A stretch of DNA of 42,282 nt. Source: Candidatus Peregrinibacteria bacterium GW2011_GWF2_39_17 (GTDB lineage Bacteria; Patescibacteriota; Gracilibacteria; UBA1369; UBA12473). Below, piece after piece: positions 22,248 through 32,147 of the stretch. The DNA lies in the NCBI GenBank assembly GCA_000993615.1, contig LBWM01000011.1, positions 1-42,282 of the forward strand. The letters are read 5' to 3'. The notes below the pieces were generated by a model that saw only the letters and a program-made list of their open reading frames with translations, was not told the origin of the DNA and searched no databases. A program made the translations under genes and the position numbers. The stretch's first letter is position 1, and the number at the start of each line of letters is the position of its first letter.

Positions 22248-25200
22248 TTAAGCCTTTTCGCAAACCCTTCCTGGCATATTTTTCATTTTCTCGCTCAATT
22301 TCTTTAAAGCAATTTTTAATTCATCCACCCAGCTTACCCCTAATTCTTCAAAAGAAATCTTCAATTTATTACCACTCACCAACCATTTTGAATTATATTC
22401 TAGTAAATTTAAAATATTCTCCGGCTTAACTTGATTAGAAACAGTTAAAACGATTTGTCTTTCACCCTTACCATGAATATTTTCAGCCCTCACATTCACC
22501 AACCTTGCTTTTTTGGCTAACAATTTTAAGGCCAAAACATGAAATAGGTTCGCCACTTCCTTAGGCATTCGTCCGTAATCTTCAATCAAATCTTGTTCCA
22601 ATTCTTCCAAATAATCAAAGTTATCCGCCGAAGCCAAACGCTGATAAACTCCAATTTTATCCTTAGAACTAACGATATAATCATCTGGGATAAACGCCGG
22701 CAAAGGAATTTCGATAGAAACCTCTGGTGGAATTTCACTCATCTTAGTCAATCTTCCCTCCTTTAAATCATCAACTGCCCGATTTAACATTCGAATAAAA
22801 TGACTAACTCCCACCACATTAATTGCCCCATGCTGGTTGGCACCCAAAATATCACCAGCCCCTCTAATTTCCAAATCCTTCATCGCAATTTGAAAACCAG
22901 CACCCAATTCAGAAGCCTCCACAATAGCTCTTAATCGCTTTTTAGCGTCAATCGGTAATCGCTGCGAATGATATAAAAAATAAGCATAAGCCTGAATCCT
23001 AGCCCGCCCCACACGGCCCCTTAATTGATATAATTGAGCCAACCCAAATTTCTCCGCCTTATTCACAATTAATGTATTAGCATTTGGTAAATCAATTCCG
23101 TTTTCAATAATGGTTGAACTCACTAAGACATCAAATTTTTTATCTTTAAAAGCTAAAATTCTTCCTTCTAAATCCGAACTGTTCAGTTTGCCATGCGCCA
23201 CAATAAATCGCACCTTGGGAAGCAACGTCCGTAATCTTTGCGCCATTTCTTCAATTGTCTCCACTCTGTTATGTAAAAAATAGACCTGCCCTCCTCGATC
23301 AATTTCTCGCTGAATTGCTTCCTGAATTAAACCAAAAGAAAAACGTCGCACTTCCGTAATAACTGGTAATCGCCCCGGAGGAGGAGTAGTAATGGTCGTA
23401 ATATCTCTTAAGCCATGTAAGCTAATATTTAAAGTCCGGGGAATTGGAGTCGCGGTCAGGGTTAAAATATCTACTTCTTTTCTTAATTCCTTAAGGTGCT
23501 CTTTTTGTTTTACCCCAAAGCGTTGTTCTTCATCAATAATTACTAATCCTAAATTTTTAAATTCCACGTCCGGTTGAAATAAACGATGCGTCCCAATAAC
23601 AATATCCACTTCCCCATTTTTTAACTGTTTAATGATCTTTTTTTGCTCTCCTGCGGTTTTAAACCTGCTCATCATAGCCACGCGCACGTTAAAATCATCC
23701 ATTCTCTTTTTAAAAGAATGATAATGTTGATCCGCTAAAATCGTAATCGGCGAAACCAGAGCCACTTGTCGGCCATTTTGAATCGCTTTAAAAGCTGCTC
23801 TCATGGCTATTTCTGTTTTACCAAACCCCACATCTCCACAAATAAGGCGGTCCATTGGCTTAGGTCGTTCCATATCAGACTTAACATCACGAATGGCTTT
23901 AATTTGTCCTGGCGTCTCCTCATACAGAAAAGATTGCTCAAATAATTCCTGCACCTTGGTGTCCTTTTTATAGGCAACTCCTTTTGCTTGTTCTCGCTCT
24001 GCATATAACTGCAACAATTCCTTCGCAATTTCTTGAGTTTCTTTTTTGACGCGATTAGTAATCGTTGCCCATTCAGATGATCCCAAGCGGGTTAATTTCG
24101 GCACTTGATCTCCAATTCCGATAAATTTACTAACCTTATCAGCCTGATCAATCGGCACAAACAATTTATCATTTTCAGCATAAAATAACTGCAAATACTC
24201 TCTAGTGACATCATCAATTGTCCTTTTATCTAAACCATTAAAAAGTGCGATCCCGTGCTCTGAATGCACTACATAATCACCCTTTTTTAAACCAGTTAAA
24301 AAATCCAAATAAACCGCATGCTGCGCTTCTTGCTTATGTCCATTTTCTCGTAAACCTAAAATTTCCCGATCTGTAATAACAGTAAATTTTAAATGAGGAT
24401 TTTGAAAAGCATACGGAAAATGATCTTCCTTCTTTAGGTCAAAAATAACAATATTTCCTTTTTTGGCTTGTGCCTTTTGCGGAGAATCCACATAAATTAA
24501 TTTTCGATCATCCAATAAAGATTTAATTTCAGTCGCGTTTTTTGTAAACAGATAAACACGCCAATGATTTATCATTTTTTCACGCATATTTTCCACAAAA
24601 TCCAATCGGTTTTGATATTTTAAAACTGACAAATAGTGCAAATGCTCATGATAACTATCTTCTTCCAAAAAAGAAGTAAATAAAACATATCCCACTTCAT
24701 TATTTTTAGCTTGAATCACGGCTTCAATTTCAGCATAAAAATTTTCATTCAAATCCAGTTCATCTTCAACCAACAAAGATCCCTTACTTAAATAATCCAA
24801 AATCACCGCTGTACCTTCCAATTCTTTTAAGGGAAAAATTGTAACCTCAGAAAAAGATTCAATTTTTTGATGACTAATTTGATCAAAAGTATAAATCTCG
24901 GAAATAGTTTCATAATCCAACTCCAGCCGACAAGGGTGAGAAAAATTAATAGGAAAAAAATCAAACACATCGCCATGCCTTAAATAAGTTCCAGGATTCA
25001 AATAAGAATCTTCTGAAACCAAATAACCCATTTGAATAAATTTTTCAAATAATTGAATAGGGTCAATTTCCTCTTTAATTTTTAACTTCAGAATAGAATC
25101 CAAAATATCTTTTTGGGATGGAATTTTTGTCATTAATTGTTCGCACGTAATAACCAGAGCAATCTTCTTATGATTCATTAAATTAGCCAAGGACTTTATT

Positions 25201-25457
25201 AACGACAAATACCCTTGATCGTGATCTATAATTTCAATACTAAAATCACTCCAATCCGCCAAAGCACTAACAATACTATCTCTTTGTCCAAAATCATTAA
25301 CCACCCAAACCAACTTTTTAAGATTATCAAACTGCTCCAAAATATCTGAAACAACAAAAGCCTTGGATGAAAAATTACCAGACCCGGACAACGTCACATA
25401 ACAATTATTCTCAAAAAGTTCTAATACTTTTTGATTTCGAGGATGAGGAAATTTCAT
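22248..25457 (-). CDS. mfd: Transcription-repair coupling factor Mfd
   Basis: Mfd pushes RNA polymerase off lesions and recruits UvrA. At 1069 aa it is somewhat shorter than the E. coli protein (1148). Residues 1-370 are the UvrB-like module. The RNA polymerase-interacting domain follows (about 380-450; GDYVVHSEHGIALFNG). The RecG-like motor shows Walker A GDVGFGKTE (about 540), DEEQRFG, LTATPIPRTL, YFLHNRVE, ENGIDLPNAN and QLRGRVGRA. The C-terminal TRCF domain covers about 910-1040 and is the UvrA-contact blocking region. A weak AGGA precedes the ATG, one of the few purine-rich leaders here. dnaN lies 97 bases upstream on the same strand, and both run away from the presumed origin. Confidence 0.96.
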   Translation of the reverse strand: MKFPHPRNQKVLELFENNCYVTLSGSGNFSSKAFVVSDILEQFDNLKKLVWVVNDFGQRDSIVSALADWSDFSIEIIDHDQGYLSLIKSLANLMNHKKIALVITCEQLMTKIPSQKDILDSILKLKIKEEIDPIQLFEKFIQMGYLVSEDSYLNPGTYLRHGDVFDFFPINFSHPCRLELDYETISEIYTFDQISHQKIESFSEVTIFPLKELEGTAVILDYLSKGSLLVEDELDLNENFYAEIEAVIQAKNNEVGYVLFTSFLEEDSYHEHLHYLSVLKYQNRLDFVENMREKMINHWRVYLFTKNATEIKSLLDDRKLIYVDSPQKAQAKKGNIVIFDLKKEDHFPYAFQNPHLKFTVITDREILGLRENGHKQEAQHAVYLDFLTGLKKGDYVVHSEHGIALFNGLDKRTIDDVTREYLQLFYAENDKLFVPIDQADKVSKFIGIGDQVPKLTRLGSSEWATITNRVKKETQEIAKELLQLYAEREQAKGVAYKKDTKVQELFEQSFLYEETPGQIKAIRDVKSDMERPKPMDRLICGDVGFGKTEIAMRAAFKAIQNGRQVALVSPITILADQHYHSFKKRMDDFNVRVAMMSRFKTAGEQKKIIKQLKNGEVDIVIGTHRLFQPDVEFKNLGLVIIDEEQRFGVKQKEHLKELRKEVDILTLTATPIPRTLNISLHGLRDITTITTPPPGRLPVITEVRRFSFGLIQEAIQREIDRGGQVYFLHNRVETIEEMAQRLRTLLPKVRFIVAHGKLNSSDLEGRILAFKDKKFDVLVSSTIIENGIDLPNANTLIVNKAEKFGLAQLYQLRGRVGRARIQAYAYFLYHSQRLPIDAKKRLRAIVEASELGAGFQIAMKDLEIRGAGDILGANQHGAINVVGVSHFIRMLNRAVDDLKEGRLTKMSEIPPEVSIEIPLPAFIPDDYIVSSKDKIGVYQRLASADNFDYLEELEQDLIEDYGRMPKEVANLFHVLALKLLAKKARLVNVRAENIHGKGERQIVLTVSNQVKPENILNLLEYNSKWLVSGNKLKISFEELGVSWVDELKIALKKLSEKMKNMPGRVCEKA

Positions 25458-25470
25458 ATTCCTACAAAAA

Positions 25471-25544
25471 TTTGAAATAAATCTACTTAGTTTAAATAAA
25501 AAAAACAGGATAGTTTAAAACCTTTTGTTTATTTTGAAATAAAC
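25471..25544. repeat. TTTGAAATAAA direct repeats and palindrome
   Basis: TTTGAAATAAA occurs at 25471-25481 and 25533-25543. The second copy lies in an 8-bp perfect palindrome, GTTTATTT-TG-AAATAAAC (25527-25544). The interval separates dnaN from mfd. It could be an operator for mfd or an AU hairpin ending dnaN; neither is proven. Confidence 0.35.
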
Positions 25545-25554
25545 ATTAACTAAA

Positions 25555-26667
25555 TTAAAACTTAAGGGGCATAATTACATGTGTATAATCCTTTGCTTTT
25601 TGAGCAGGATGAATTGTAATAGGAGAAAGCTTATTGTCAATGATTAATTGTATATTTTCATCATTAATGTGCGCTAAAATATCTAATAAATATTGGGCAT
25701 TAACCGCTACTTGATTATTTTCCCCTTTTACAATTGCTTCAATTTCAGTTACACCTTCTCCGATTTGCGTTTCACTAGTGGAAAGAATTAATTTACCATC
25801 ATTTGTAACATTTATTTTAATATTATTATTGGTTTCTTCTGCAAACAAACTAACCTTTTTAACTGCCATGATAAAATCTTGAGTATTTAAAGTAACATTT
25901 GTCTTCCCATCATCGGGGATAATTTTTTTATAATCAGGAAAAACCCCTTCAATAAGCCTCGAAAGAATCCTAAGGTTTTGCACCGAGAAAGCAATTTGAT
26001 TTTTCGAAAGCTGACATTCAACATCATCATTCTCAAAACCCCCTAAGATTTTCCCCAACTCAATAATTGTTTTTACTGGAATAATATAATTTGAATCCTT
26101 ACTAACATTGGTCAAAATCGGAACCTTTTTTTCAGAAAGACGATAACTATCCGTAGCCACCATCACAACCTTATCCTTTTCAAATTGGAATAAAATTCCA
26201 GTTAATATTGGTCGAGCGAGATTCATAGAAGCACTAAAACTGGTTTGGTTTATAGCCTGTAAAAAAAGTGAAGATTTAATCGTAAATTGTTCTCCTTTTT
26301 GGATTTCGGGAATAACCGGAAATTCAGAACTATCAATTCCCTTAATTTTAGTGTGTGAAAAAGCTGTCTTAATATCTAAAGTAGTTCCTCTCTCATCTAA
26401 TTTTAGATTTATTTCATCTTCCTTTATTAAAGAGATATAATTAGTTATTAACTTTGCTGGAACAGTTATTGCACCCTCATTTAAGATATCCGCTTCAATA
26501 AAATAAGTAATGGCAACTTCAAGGTTTGTTGCTGAAAAATATATTTTTTTTCCTTGAGCCTTAATTAAAATATTATTTAAAACTGGTAAGGTGGTATTGG
26601 TACTTACTGCTCTATTTACTAAATTTAAAGCTAGGGCTAAATCTTTTTGGTGACATTTTACTTTCAT
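25555..26667 (-). CDS. dnaN: DNA polymerase III beta subunit (sliding clamp)
   Basis: DnaN dimerises into a ring that tethers polymerase to DNA. The 370-residue chain shows three repeated clamp domains, with typical stretches NRAVSTNTTLPVLNNILI near residue 17, FSASMNLARPILTGILF near 145-160, ATDSYRLSEKKV near 172 and the C-terminal YTHVIMPLKF, which matches the family's HVIMPMR-type ending. There is no Shine-Dalgarno; the leader is nearly all A/T. Its 5' side faces the AT-rich 430-base interval that I take as the origin. In many bacteria dnaA is on the far side of this interval; here it is RNase J, oriented toward the gap's other edge. Confidence 0.96.
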   Translation of the reverse strand: MKVKCHQKDLALALNLVNRAVSTNTTLPVLNNILIKAQGKKIYFSATNLEVAITYFIEADILNEGAITVPAKLITNYISLIKEDEINLKLDERGTTLDIKTAFSHTKIKGIDSSEFPVIPEIQKGEQFTIKSSLFLQAINQTSFSASMNLARPILTGILFQFEKDKVVMVATDSYRLSEKKVPILTNVSKDSNYIIPVKTIIELGKILGGFENDDVECQLSKNQIAFSVQNLRILSRLIEGVFPDYKKIIPDDGKTNVTLNTQDFIMAVKKVSLFAEETNNNIKINVTNDGKLILSTSETQIGEGVTEIEAIVKGENNQVAVNAQYLLDILAHINDENIQLIIDNKLSPITIHPAQKAKDYTHVIMPLKF

Positions 26668-27097
26668 ATAATGATTTTAAACATTTTTACAATAAACTTA
26701 ATATAAGTTTTTACACATAAACTATAAAATTACAAATTAATTATAAATTATATTTAATAAAGATTAGTTATTATTGAGATAGGTTGATTTTTAAATAAAC
26801 AGTGTTTTTTTAATCTTTCCTTGAATTACGTTACTAGTAACAAAATTTACCTACTTGTATAAATTATTTGATTTATATAATCCCCCCCTCCTTAATACTT
26901 AAATTTCAATAAAATCTGCAAACCAGAATTAGCCCAAAACCGCAAAACAAAAAGCAAAACCAAATAATCAAAAAATTAGATCTGCATTAGGTAAAATAAA
27001 TGTGCACATCTTGTGCATAACTTGTGCCTCCATAGCCTAAAATAATCCCAAATAATCCGTTTGAAATAGTACCCAGTGAATTATTTTTTTAAACTTC
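26668..27097. other. Putative replication origin (oriC)
   Basis: This 430-base gap separates dnaN from RNase J. Bases 26690-26880 are extremely A/T rich, suiting an unwinding element. TGTGCATAA (27012-27020) is an exact match to the reverse DnaA box TGTGNATAA. Partial matches lie at 27001 (TGTGCACAT) and 27023 (TGTGCC), so three TGTGC units are spaced exactly 11 bases apart. TTTTACACA (26709-26717) is one mismatch from TTATNCACA. The + strand is C-rich to the left (line 26881-26940 has 19 C and 3 G) and becomes G-rich to the right (28861-28920 has 19 G and 4 C), the polarity expected at an origin and not a terminus. No coding frame is convincing here. Confidence 0.65.
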
Positions 27098-29038
27098 TTA
27101 CCCACTTATTAAAACCGGAACCACTAATGGTCTTTTATCTAATAAGCGTACTAATTCACGATCAATACTGCTTTGGAGGTAATTTTCTAGTTCTTTTTCT
27201 GAAAAGTTTTGTTGATTTTGATTCCTTTGGGTAAATTCGTGGAAAGCATTGGCGCTAACTTGGATGATTTTATCTAAGATGATTTTTGAAAAATCCATAT
27301 ACACAAAGCCCCGATGTAAAATTATTGGAGGAGAAATAAGCCCTAATGGCGATTTTGTAATCTTAAAAAGTACCATTACGACTCCGTTTTTAGCCATTAG
27401 TTGTCGATCCATTAAAATAGCTCCTTCGACTGGTGAGCGCTCTGGTCCTTCAACCATAATATATTCAGCTGGGATTTTTTCGTTTGTTTTTTGGTAGCCA
27501 TTCTTGAAATTACCCTGAACAACTTCCCCATTATCTAAAAGGAAAATTTTATTTTCGGGTATGCCGCAAATTTCACCTAATTCTTTGTGTGCGACCCTCA
27601 TATAACAATTTCCATGAGCTGGAATTAAATAATGAGGATTAATTAATTTGATCATTAACTTTAAATCTTCTTGTTTTCCATGCCCCGAAGTATGAATATC
27701 AATATCATTATTAGTCATTACTTTTGCACCACGTTTACACAACCGATTAATTACTTTGATAATTGCTCCCTCATTACCAATAATTGGCGAAGAAGATAAA
27801 ACCACCGTATCTCCTTTTTGAATGCGTACAAAGGAATGAGTGTCCATCGACATTCTCGCTAAGGCAGAAACATCTTCTCCTTGGCTCCCAGTTGTTAAAA
27901 TAATAAGGCGATCTTCTGGGAATTTTTTGAGTTCTTTATTGTTAATAAAAAGACCTCGCGGCACCTTGATATATCCTAAATGTTGAGCAATGCGAATATT
28001 CGTTTCCATACTGCGGCCGCTTAAGAATATTTTGCGATTATGCTCAATGGCAGAATCCATTATTTGCTGTAAACGACCAATCAGGGAAGAAAAAGAAGTA
28101 ATAATTAATCGGCCAGGAGCCGTTCGAATAATTTCACTTAAATTGTCAGCAATTACTTTTTCCGAAGTGGTATGTCCTGGTTCAGTAGAATTAGTACTGT
28201 CTGAAATTAAAATATCTACCCCCTTTTTGCCAATGGCCGCAATGGTTTGAAAATCAGCAGGCAATTGACCTAATGGGGTAAAATCAAATTTAAAATCACC
28301 GGTATGGACAATCCGTCCAGCTGGGCATTCAATCACAATGCCCACAGAGTCAGGGATACTATGATTAACCCTAAAAAAGGAAATATTGAAGGCGCCAACT
28401 CGAAATTGATCCTTGGGATCAAAAATATGCAACCTAGCTTGGTTAAGTAACTTAAATTCTTCTAGTTGTTTCTTGACAAATCCCATCGTAAGAGATGTGC
28501 CGTAAACTTGCGGAAACCCTAATTGGGGCAATAAATACGGGATACCTCCAATATGATCCAAATGACCATGGGTTAAAAAAATTCCCCGTATTTTGTTTTT
28601 ATGTTCTTTTAGGTAGGTGGGATCAGGCAGAACATAGTCAATGCCGAGCATATCTTCTTCTGGAAATTGAAATCCCATGTCTACGACCACAATGTCGTTA
28701 TTGTATTCAAAAACAGTCATGTTTTTACCTACTTCCTCGAATCCCCCGATGGGAATAATTCTTAAATTGCCAGCACTGGAAGGTGAAGAAGTTGTAATAT
28801 GATTTTGGTTAGATGATGGTTGAAAACGGCGCTTAAAAGGAAAACGTGGTTTTTTAAAAAGTCTCTTATCCATAGTATTAAAATTAGAGTTAGGAGTAAT
28901 GGGTTGGTTGGGAGGGTTTGATGAATTTTTCAAAATAGAGTCTCCTTGGACAGGAGTTACATTAGAGAGCCACTTATCGATATTTTGTAATTGTTTTCTA
29001 AAGGTATTCTCTTCTTCCCCCTCTGAAGTTGGATTCAT
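27098..29038 (-). CDS. rnj: Ribonuclease J
   Basis: RNase J is a metallo-beta-lactamase/beta-CASP nuclease with endo- and 5'-3' exonuclease activity in mRNA decay and rRNA maturation. Residues 1-90 are a polar, Asn/Pro/Lys-rich extension, longer than in typical RNase J. The catalytic core starts at LRIIPIGGFEEVGKNM and includes HGHLDHIGG (about 157) and HTGDFKFD. The beta-CASP motifs are near 300-480 (TSFSSLIGR, TTGSQGE, HTSGHG, LIPAHGN). The C-terminal dimerisation and exonuclease-type domain is present. At 646 aa it is full length. The start is ATG at 29036-29038. It is transcribed toward the presumed origin, against the rightward fork, and its 5' end is divergent from murD. Confidence 0.93.
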   Translation of the reverse strand: MNPTSEGEEENTFRKQLQNIDKWLSNVTPVQGDSILKNSSNPPNQPITPNSNFNTMDKRLFKKPRFPFKRRFQPSSNQNHITTSSPSSAGNLRIIPIGGFEEVGKNMTVFEYNNDIVVVDMGFQFPEEDMLGIDYVLPDPTYLKEHKNKIRGIFLTHGHLDHIGGIPYLLPQLGFPQVYGTSLTMGFVKKQLEEFKLLNQARLHIFDPKDQFRVGAFNISFFRVNHSIPDSVGIVIECPAGRIVHTGDFKFDFTPLGQLPADFQTIAAIGKKGVDILISDSTNSTEPGHTTSEKVIADNLSEIIRTAPGRLIITSFSSLIGRLQQIMDSAIEHNRKIFLSGRSMETNIRIAQHLGYIKVPRGLFINNKELKKFPEDRLIILTTGSQGEDVSALARMSMDTHSFVRIQKGDTVVLSSSPIIGNEGAIIKVINRLCKRGAKVMTNNDIDIHTSGHGKQEDLKLMIKLINPHYLIPAHGNCYMRVAHKELGEICGIPENKIFLLDNGEVVQGNFKNGYQKTNEKIPAEYIMVEGPERSPVEGAILMDRQLMAKNGVVMVLFKITKSPLGLISPPIILHRGFVYMDFSKIILDKIIQVSANAFHEFTQRNQNQQNFSEKELENYLQSSIDRELVRLLDKRPLVVPVLISG

Positions 29039-29121
29039 CTAATGAAGTAAAATAAAAATTGTATGATAAAATCATCTTAGTATTATTTTACCCTAAAACC
29101 GATTTATTTACAAGTAAGCTT

Positions 29122-30483
29122 ATGGAACATATTGCCATCTTAGGGCTTGGGATTGAGGGTAAATCGCTTTTAAAATTTTGGCAAAAGAGAGGGGCTAAGA
29201 TAACTTTGTGTGACGAAAATGAAACCCTGAAAATTCCTACTGATTTAAAATCAGTTAACCTAAAATTAGGACAAAAGGCTTTTAAAAATCTAAAAGGATA
29301 TGATCTGATTTTTAAAAGCCCTGGTATTTATCCAGGTAAAATAAACAATTTCCCCAAAGCTACAAGTTTGACATCTTGGTTTTTTGATAATTGTCCTTGC
29401 CCGATTATCGGGGTAACGGGAACAAAAGGTAAGGGGACTACTGCTACTTTAATTTACCGCTTGCTTAAGGCTGCCCATTTGGATGTTTATTTAGGGGGAA
29501 ATATTGGAACGCCACCGCTGGATTTTTGGCATAAACTTAGCGCTAAATCTCTGGTCGTTTTAGAATTGTCCAGTTTCCAGTTGCAAACCTTGAAAAAAAG
29601 CCCGCATCTTGCTGTTATTTTAAATATTACTTCTGATCACTTAGATTATCATGCTTCGATCAAGGAGTACCGAGACGCTAAAGCTAATATTATAAAATAT
29701 CAAACCAAAGATGATTTTGTGATTGCTAATGCTGACTATCAGGTTTCAAACTCTCTAGGGAGAAAATCCAAAGGAACTTTTTTGCAAATAAGTACGCGTA
29801 AAAATATTAAATATGGTGCTCAAATTAAGGGCGATGATTTAATTTTAAAGCCTGAAATTATTAACTCGAATGGCCGACAATCTTTTAATAAGAGTTTGAA
29901 AATTATCCCTATTAAAAAAGTTGGGCTTTTGGGTAAACACAATCTTGAAAATATTTTGCCGGCAATTGCAGTGGCTAGTTTGTTAGATGTTTCGCCGTCA
30001 ACAATGCGTAAGGTTATCAGCGATTTTAAGGGACTTCCTCATCGTTTAGAGCCCTTGGGGGTAAAAAAAGGAGTAGATTATTATAATGACTCCTTCTCCA
30101 CCACTCCGGAAACTTCTATTGCCGCTATTCAGGCTTTTCAAAAGCCGCTTATTTTGATTGCCGGGGGTTCAGAAAAACATAGTAATTTTAAGGATTGGGC
30201 TAAAGTTTGCGCAACTCAAAAAAATTTAAAAGTCGTTATTTTAACTGGAAAAGCTGCGGCCAATCGGATGGCTGATAATCTAAAAACAGCTCTCGAAAAG
30301 CAAAAATCAGATCTCCAGATTTTCAGGGAAAATAAACTAAAACAAGCCATGGCTTTAGCTATTACCAAAGCTAAAAAAGGAGATGTGATTTTACTATCAC
30401 CAGCTTGCGCTAGTTTTGAAGAATTTGCTAATTATAAAATTAGGGGCGAAAAATTCAAAAAATTATTTCACAAAGGAATCTAG
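29122..30483 (+). CDS. murD: UDP-N-acetylmuramoyl-L-alanine:D-glutamate ligase MurD
   Basis: MurD adds D-Glu to UDP-MurNAc-L-Ala in the cytoplasm using ATP. The N-terminal Rossmann part starts MEHIAILGLGIEGKS. The ATP loop is GVTGTKGKGTT (about 98-108). LELSSFQL, NITSDHLDYH, the GKHNLENILPAIAV segment and YYNDSFSTTPETS follow in family order. In the last motif Phe replaces the Lys of the commoner NDSKATN form, a variant I cannot assign to a clade by eye. I start at the ATG at 29122 (453 aa); an upstream TTG at 29059 would add a non-homologous tail. Its TAG stop overlaps the stop of the convergent flippase gene within CTAG. Confidence 0.92.
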   Translation: MEHIAILGLGIEGKSLLKFWQKRGAKITLCDENETLKIPTDLKSVNLKLGQKAFKNLKGYDLIFKSPGIYPGKINNFPKATSLTSWFFDNCPCPIIGVTGTKGKGTTATLIYRLLKAAHLDVYLGGNIGTPPLDFWHKLSAKSLVVLELSSFQLQTLKKSPHLAVILNITSDHLDYHASIKEYRDAKANIIKYQTKDDFVIANADYQVSNSLGRKSKGTFLQISTRKNIKYGAQIKGDDLILKPEIINSNGRQSFNKSLKIIPIKKVGLLGKHNLENILPAIAVASLLDVSPSTMRKVISDFKGLPHRLEPLGVKKGVDYYNDSFSTTPETSIAAIQAFQKPLILIAGGSEKHSNFKDWAKVCATQKNLKVVILTGKAAANRMADNLKTALEKQKSDLQIFRENKLKQAMALAITKAKKGDVILLSPACASFEEFANYKIRGEKFKKLFHKGI

Positions 30484-31967
30484 GATGGGTTTTTTAATAA
30501 ACGCAAAATATCTTTATTAATTACCCCGGTTATCCAAAGCATGCCGCCGTAAATAATGCCTCCCAGGGGAATAAGAACGAGAATGTTGAAATTTTGCATA
30601 ATGTGATAAGAAGGTTCTCGTAAGACCCAAATGATAACTCCCATAAAAGCCGCGGAAAAAACGATTTTTAAAGGTCCTTTCAGCCTAAGTTGAATTTTAA
30701 GGTAATGATTAAGCATCAAGAAAGAGCAAATTAAAATAATCAACTCACTTAAAACACTTGTAAACGCAGCACCCCGAAAACCCCAAACAGGAATAACAAA
30801 AAAATTGGAAATGATATTAAATAATGCTCCAGTAAGACTAATAAATAATAATTTTCCCTGATAACCGATGGCAATTAAGGTAAAAATAAAAACCGAACTT
30901 AAAAAAGCAAAGGTCATAGCCATTACTAAAATGCGGAGCGCAATATCGGAGCCATAAAATCCTTCATCAAGGCGACTTAAAAATTCCGGACTACTAATAA
31001 TAAAGATTAACGGATAAGCCAAAACTTGGACACCAACTAAAATAGGCATTGCCATGGCTAGCAAAAAATCAAAAGCATGTTGAATTATGCGGCATGCCGC
31101 GGCCAAGTCAGTTTTAAGGCGAATGGTTAGGGTGGGGAGGACAGAATTCATGAGGTAAACCGGTATTACCGATAAAATATCTAAAATTTTCATTGGTACG
31201 CCATAAAGGCCTACTTCGGTCGGGTTTTTTAAAAGAAGTAGTAAAATGGAATCAATTCGAAAGTAAATCATATTTAAAACTAGGGCAAAACCATAGGGTA
31301 AGGCCTTCCAAAGGGTGTCTTTCCAATAGGTAAAATCAAACAAAAATTTAATTTTGGCATACTTAGCAGCGTAAAACCAGGTAAAGCCGAGCATAAACGT
31401 ATTGCCAATCACTCCGGCCCACAACAATTGGTAAAAAGCCGTAGGCGAAGGTGAAGAAAAGGCGAAAAAAATAATGTAAGCAACGTATCCTAAACTAATA
31501 ATTTTACTACCTAAAAGCCCAATAGTCGGATATTGCATTTTTAAATTTACCTGGAGAATGCTAGACACAGTACCGCTTAAAATGGAAAAAAAGACGGAGA
31601 TAGAAGCAACCGCCACACCTACTGGAATATAGGTTCCTTGGTATTGGGGAATTATAAAAACTATCAAAATTGCTAACAACATTGCTCCAAAGGCAAGAAG
31701 GGTTCGCATGGTGATTGTATTTCCTAAAATAAAATCAGCCTTGCTTTCATCTCGGGCTATTTCACGGACGGAAATTGTAAAAAGTCCCAAGTCAGCCAAA
31801 ATTCCGAAAAAAGCTAAAAATTCATACACTGAGACATACTGTCCATAACCATCAACACTTAGAAAATTAGTAATAAATTTAACAACTATTACGCTCAATA
31901 ATGCAGCCATAATTTTACCGGACACTTGAATAAAAGTATTGGATAAAATTTTACGTGCCACAGACAT
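30480..31967 (-). CDS. Oligosaccharide flippase (Wzx/PST family, MATE-like)
   Basis: This 495-residue membrane protein has about 12-14 hydrophobic helices and an N-terminus typical of Polysacc_synt proteins (basic residues, then VSGKIMAALLSVIVVKFITN and LSVDGYGQY). Members move undecaprenyl-linked oligosaccharides across the membrane for cell-surface glycans. MurJ is a distant relative, but the N-terminal LSVDGYGQY and lack of MurJ hallmarks favour a Wzx-type carrier. No glycosyltransferase is adjacent, so the glycan is unknown. The gene is leftward and its upstream region is shared with the ftsA regulatory interval. Confidence 0.82.
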   Translation of the reverse strand: MSVARKILSNTFIQVSGKIMAALLSVIVVKFITNFLSVDGYGQYVSVYEFLAFFGILADLGLFTISVREIARDESKADFILGNTITMRTLLAFGAMLLAILIVFIIPQYQGTYIPVGVAVASISVFFSILSGTVSSILQVNLKMQYPTIGLLGSKIISLGYVAYIIFFAFSSPSPTAFYQLLWAGVIGNTFMLGFTWFYAAKYAKIKFLFDFTYWKDTLWKALPYGFALVLNMIYFRIDSILLLLLKNPTEVGLYGVPMKILDILSVIPVYLMNSVLPTLTIRLKTDLAAACRIIQHAFDFLLAMAMPILVGVQVLAYPLIFIISSPEFLSRLDEGFYGSDIALRILVMAMTFAFLSSVFIFTLIAIGYQGKLLFISLTGALFNIISNFFVIPVWGFRGAAFTSVLSELIILICSFLMLNHYLKIQLRLKGPLKIVFSAAFMGVIIWVLREPSYHIMQNFNILVLIPLGGIIYGGMLWITGVINKDILRLLKNPS

Positions 31968-32147
31968 ATAAACTTAACAAAAAAATGAACTTTTATAAAA
32001 TAGCTTGAATTATAAAAAGATGCGAATTTTTATTCCCAAAAAGGATAATAACAGATTTAATGAATAATTTTTTTATTCAAAGATTAAGAAGGGTTTTTCT
32101 TTGGGCGCAATAAATAGTCATTTTTCAAGACCAAAAAACTGAAAAAT

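Noticed and set aside
26668-27097. Replication terminus at the composition switch
   Set aside because: Going 5' to 3' the + strand changes from C-rich to G-rich, the polarity of an origin; a terminus would show the reverse.
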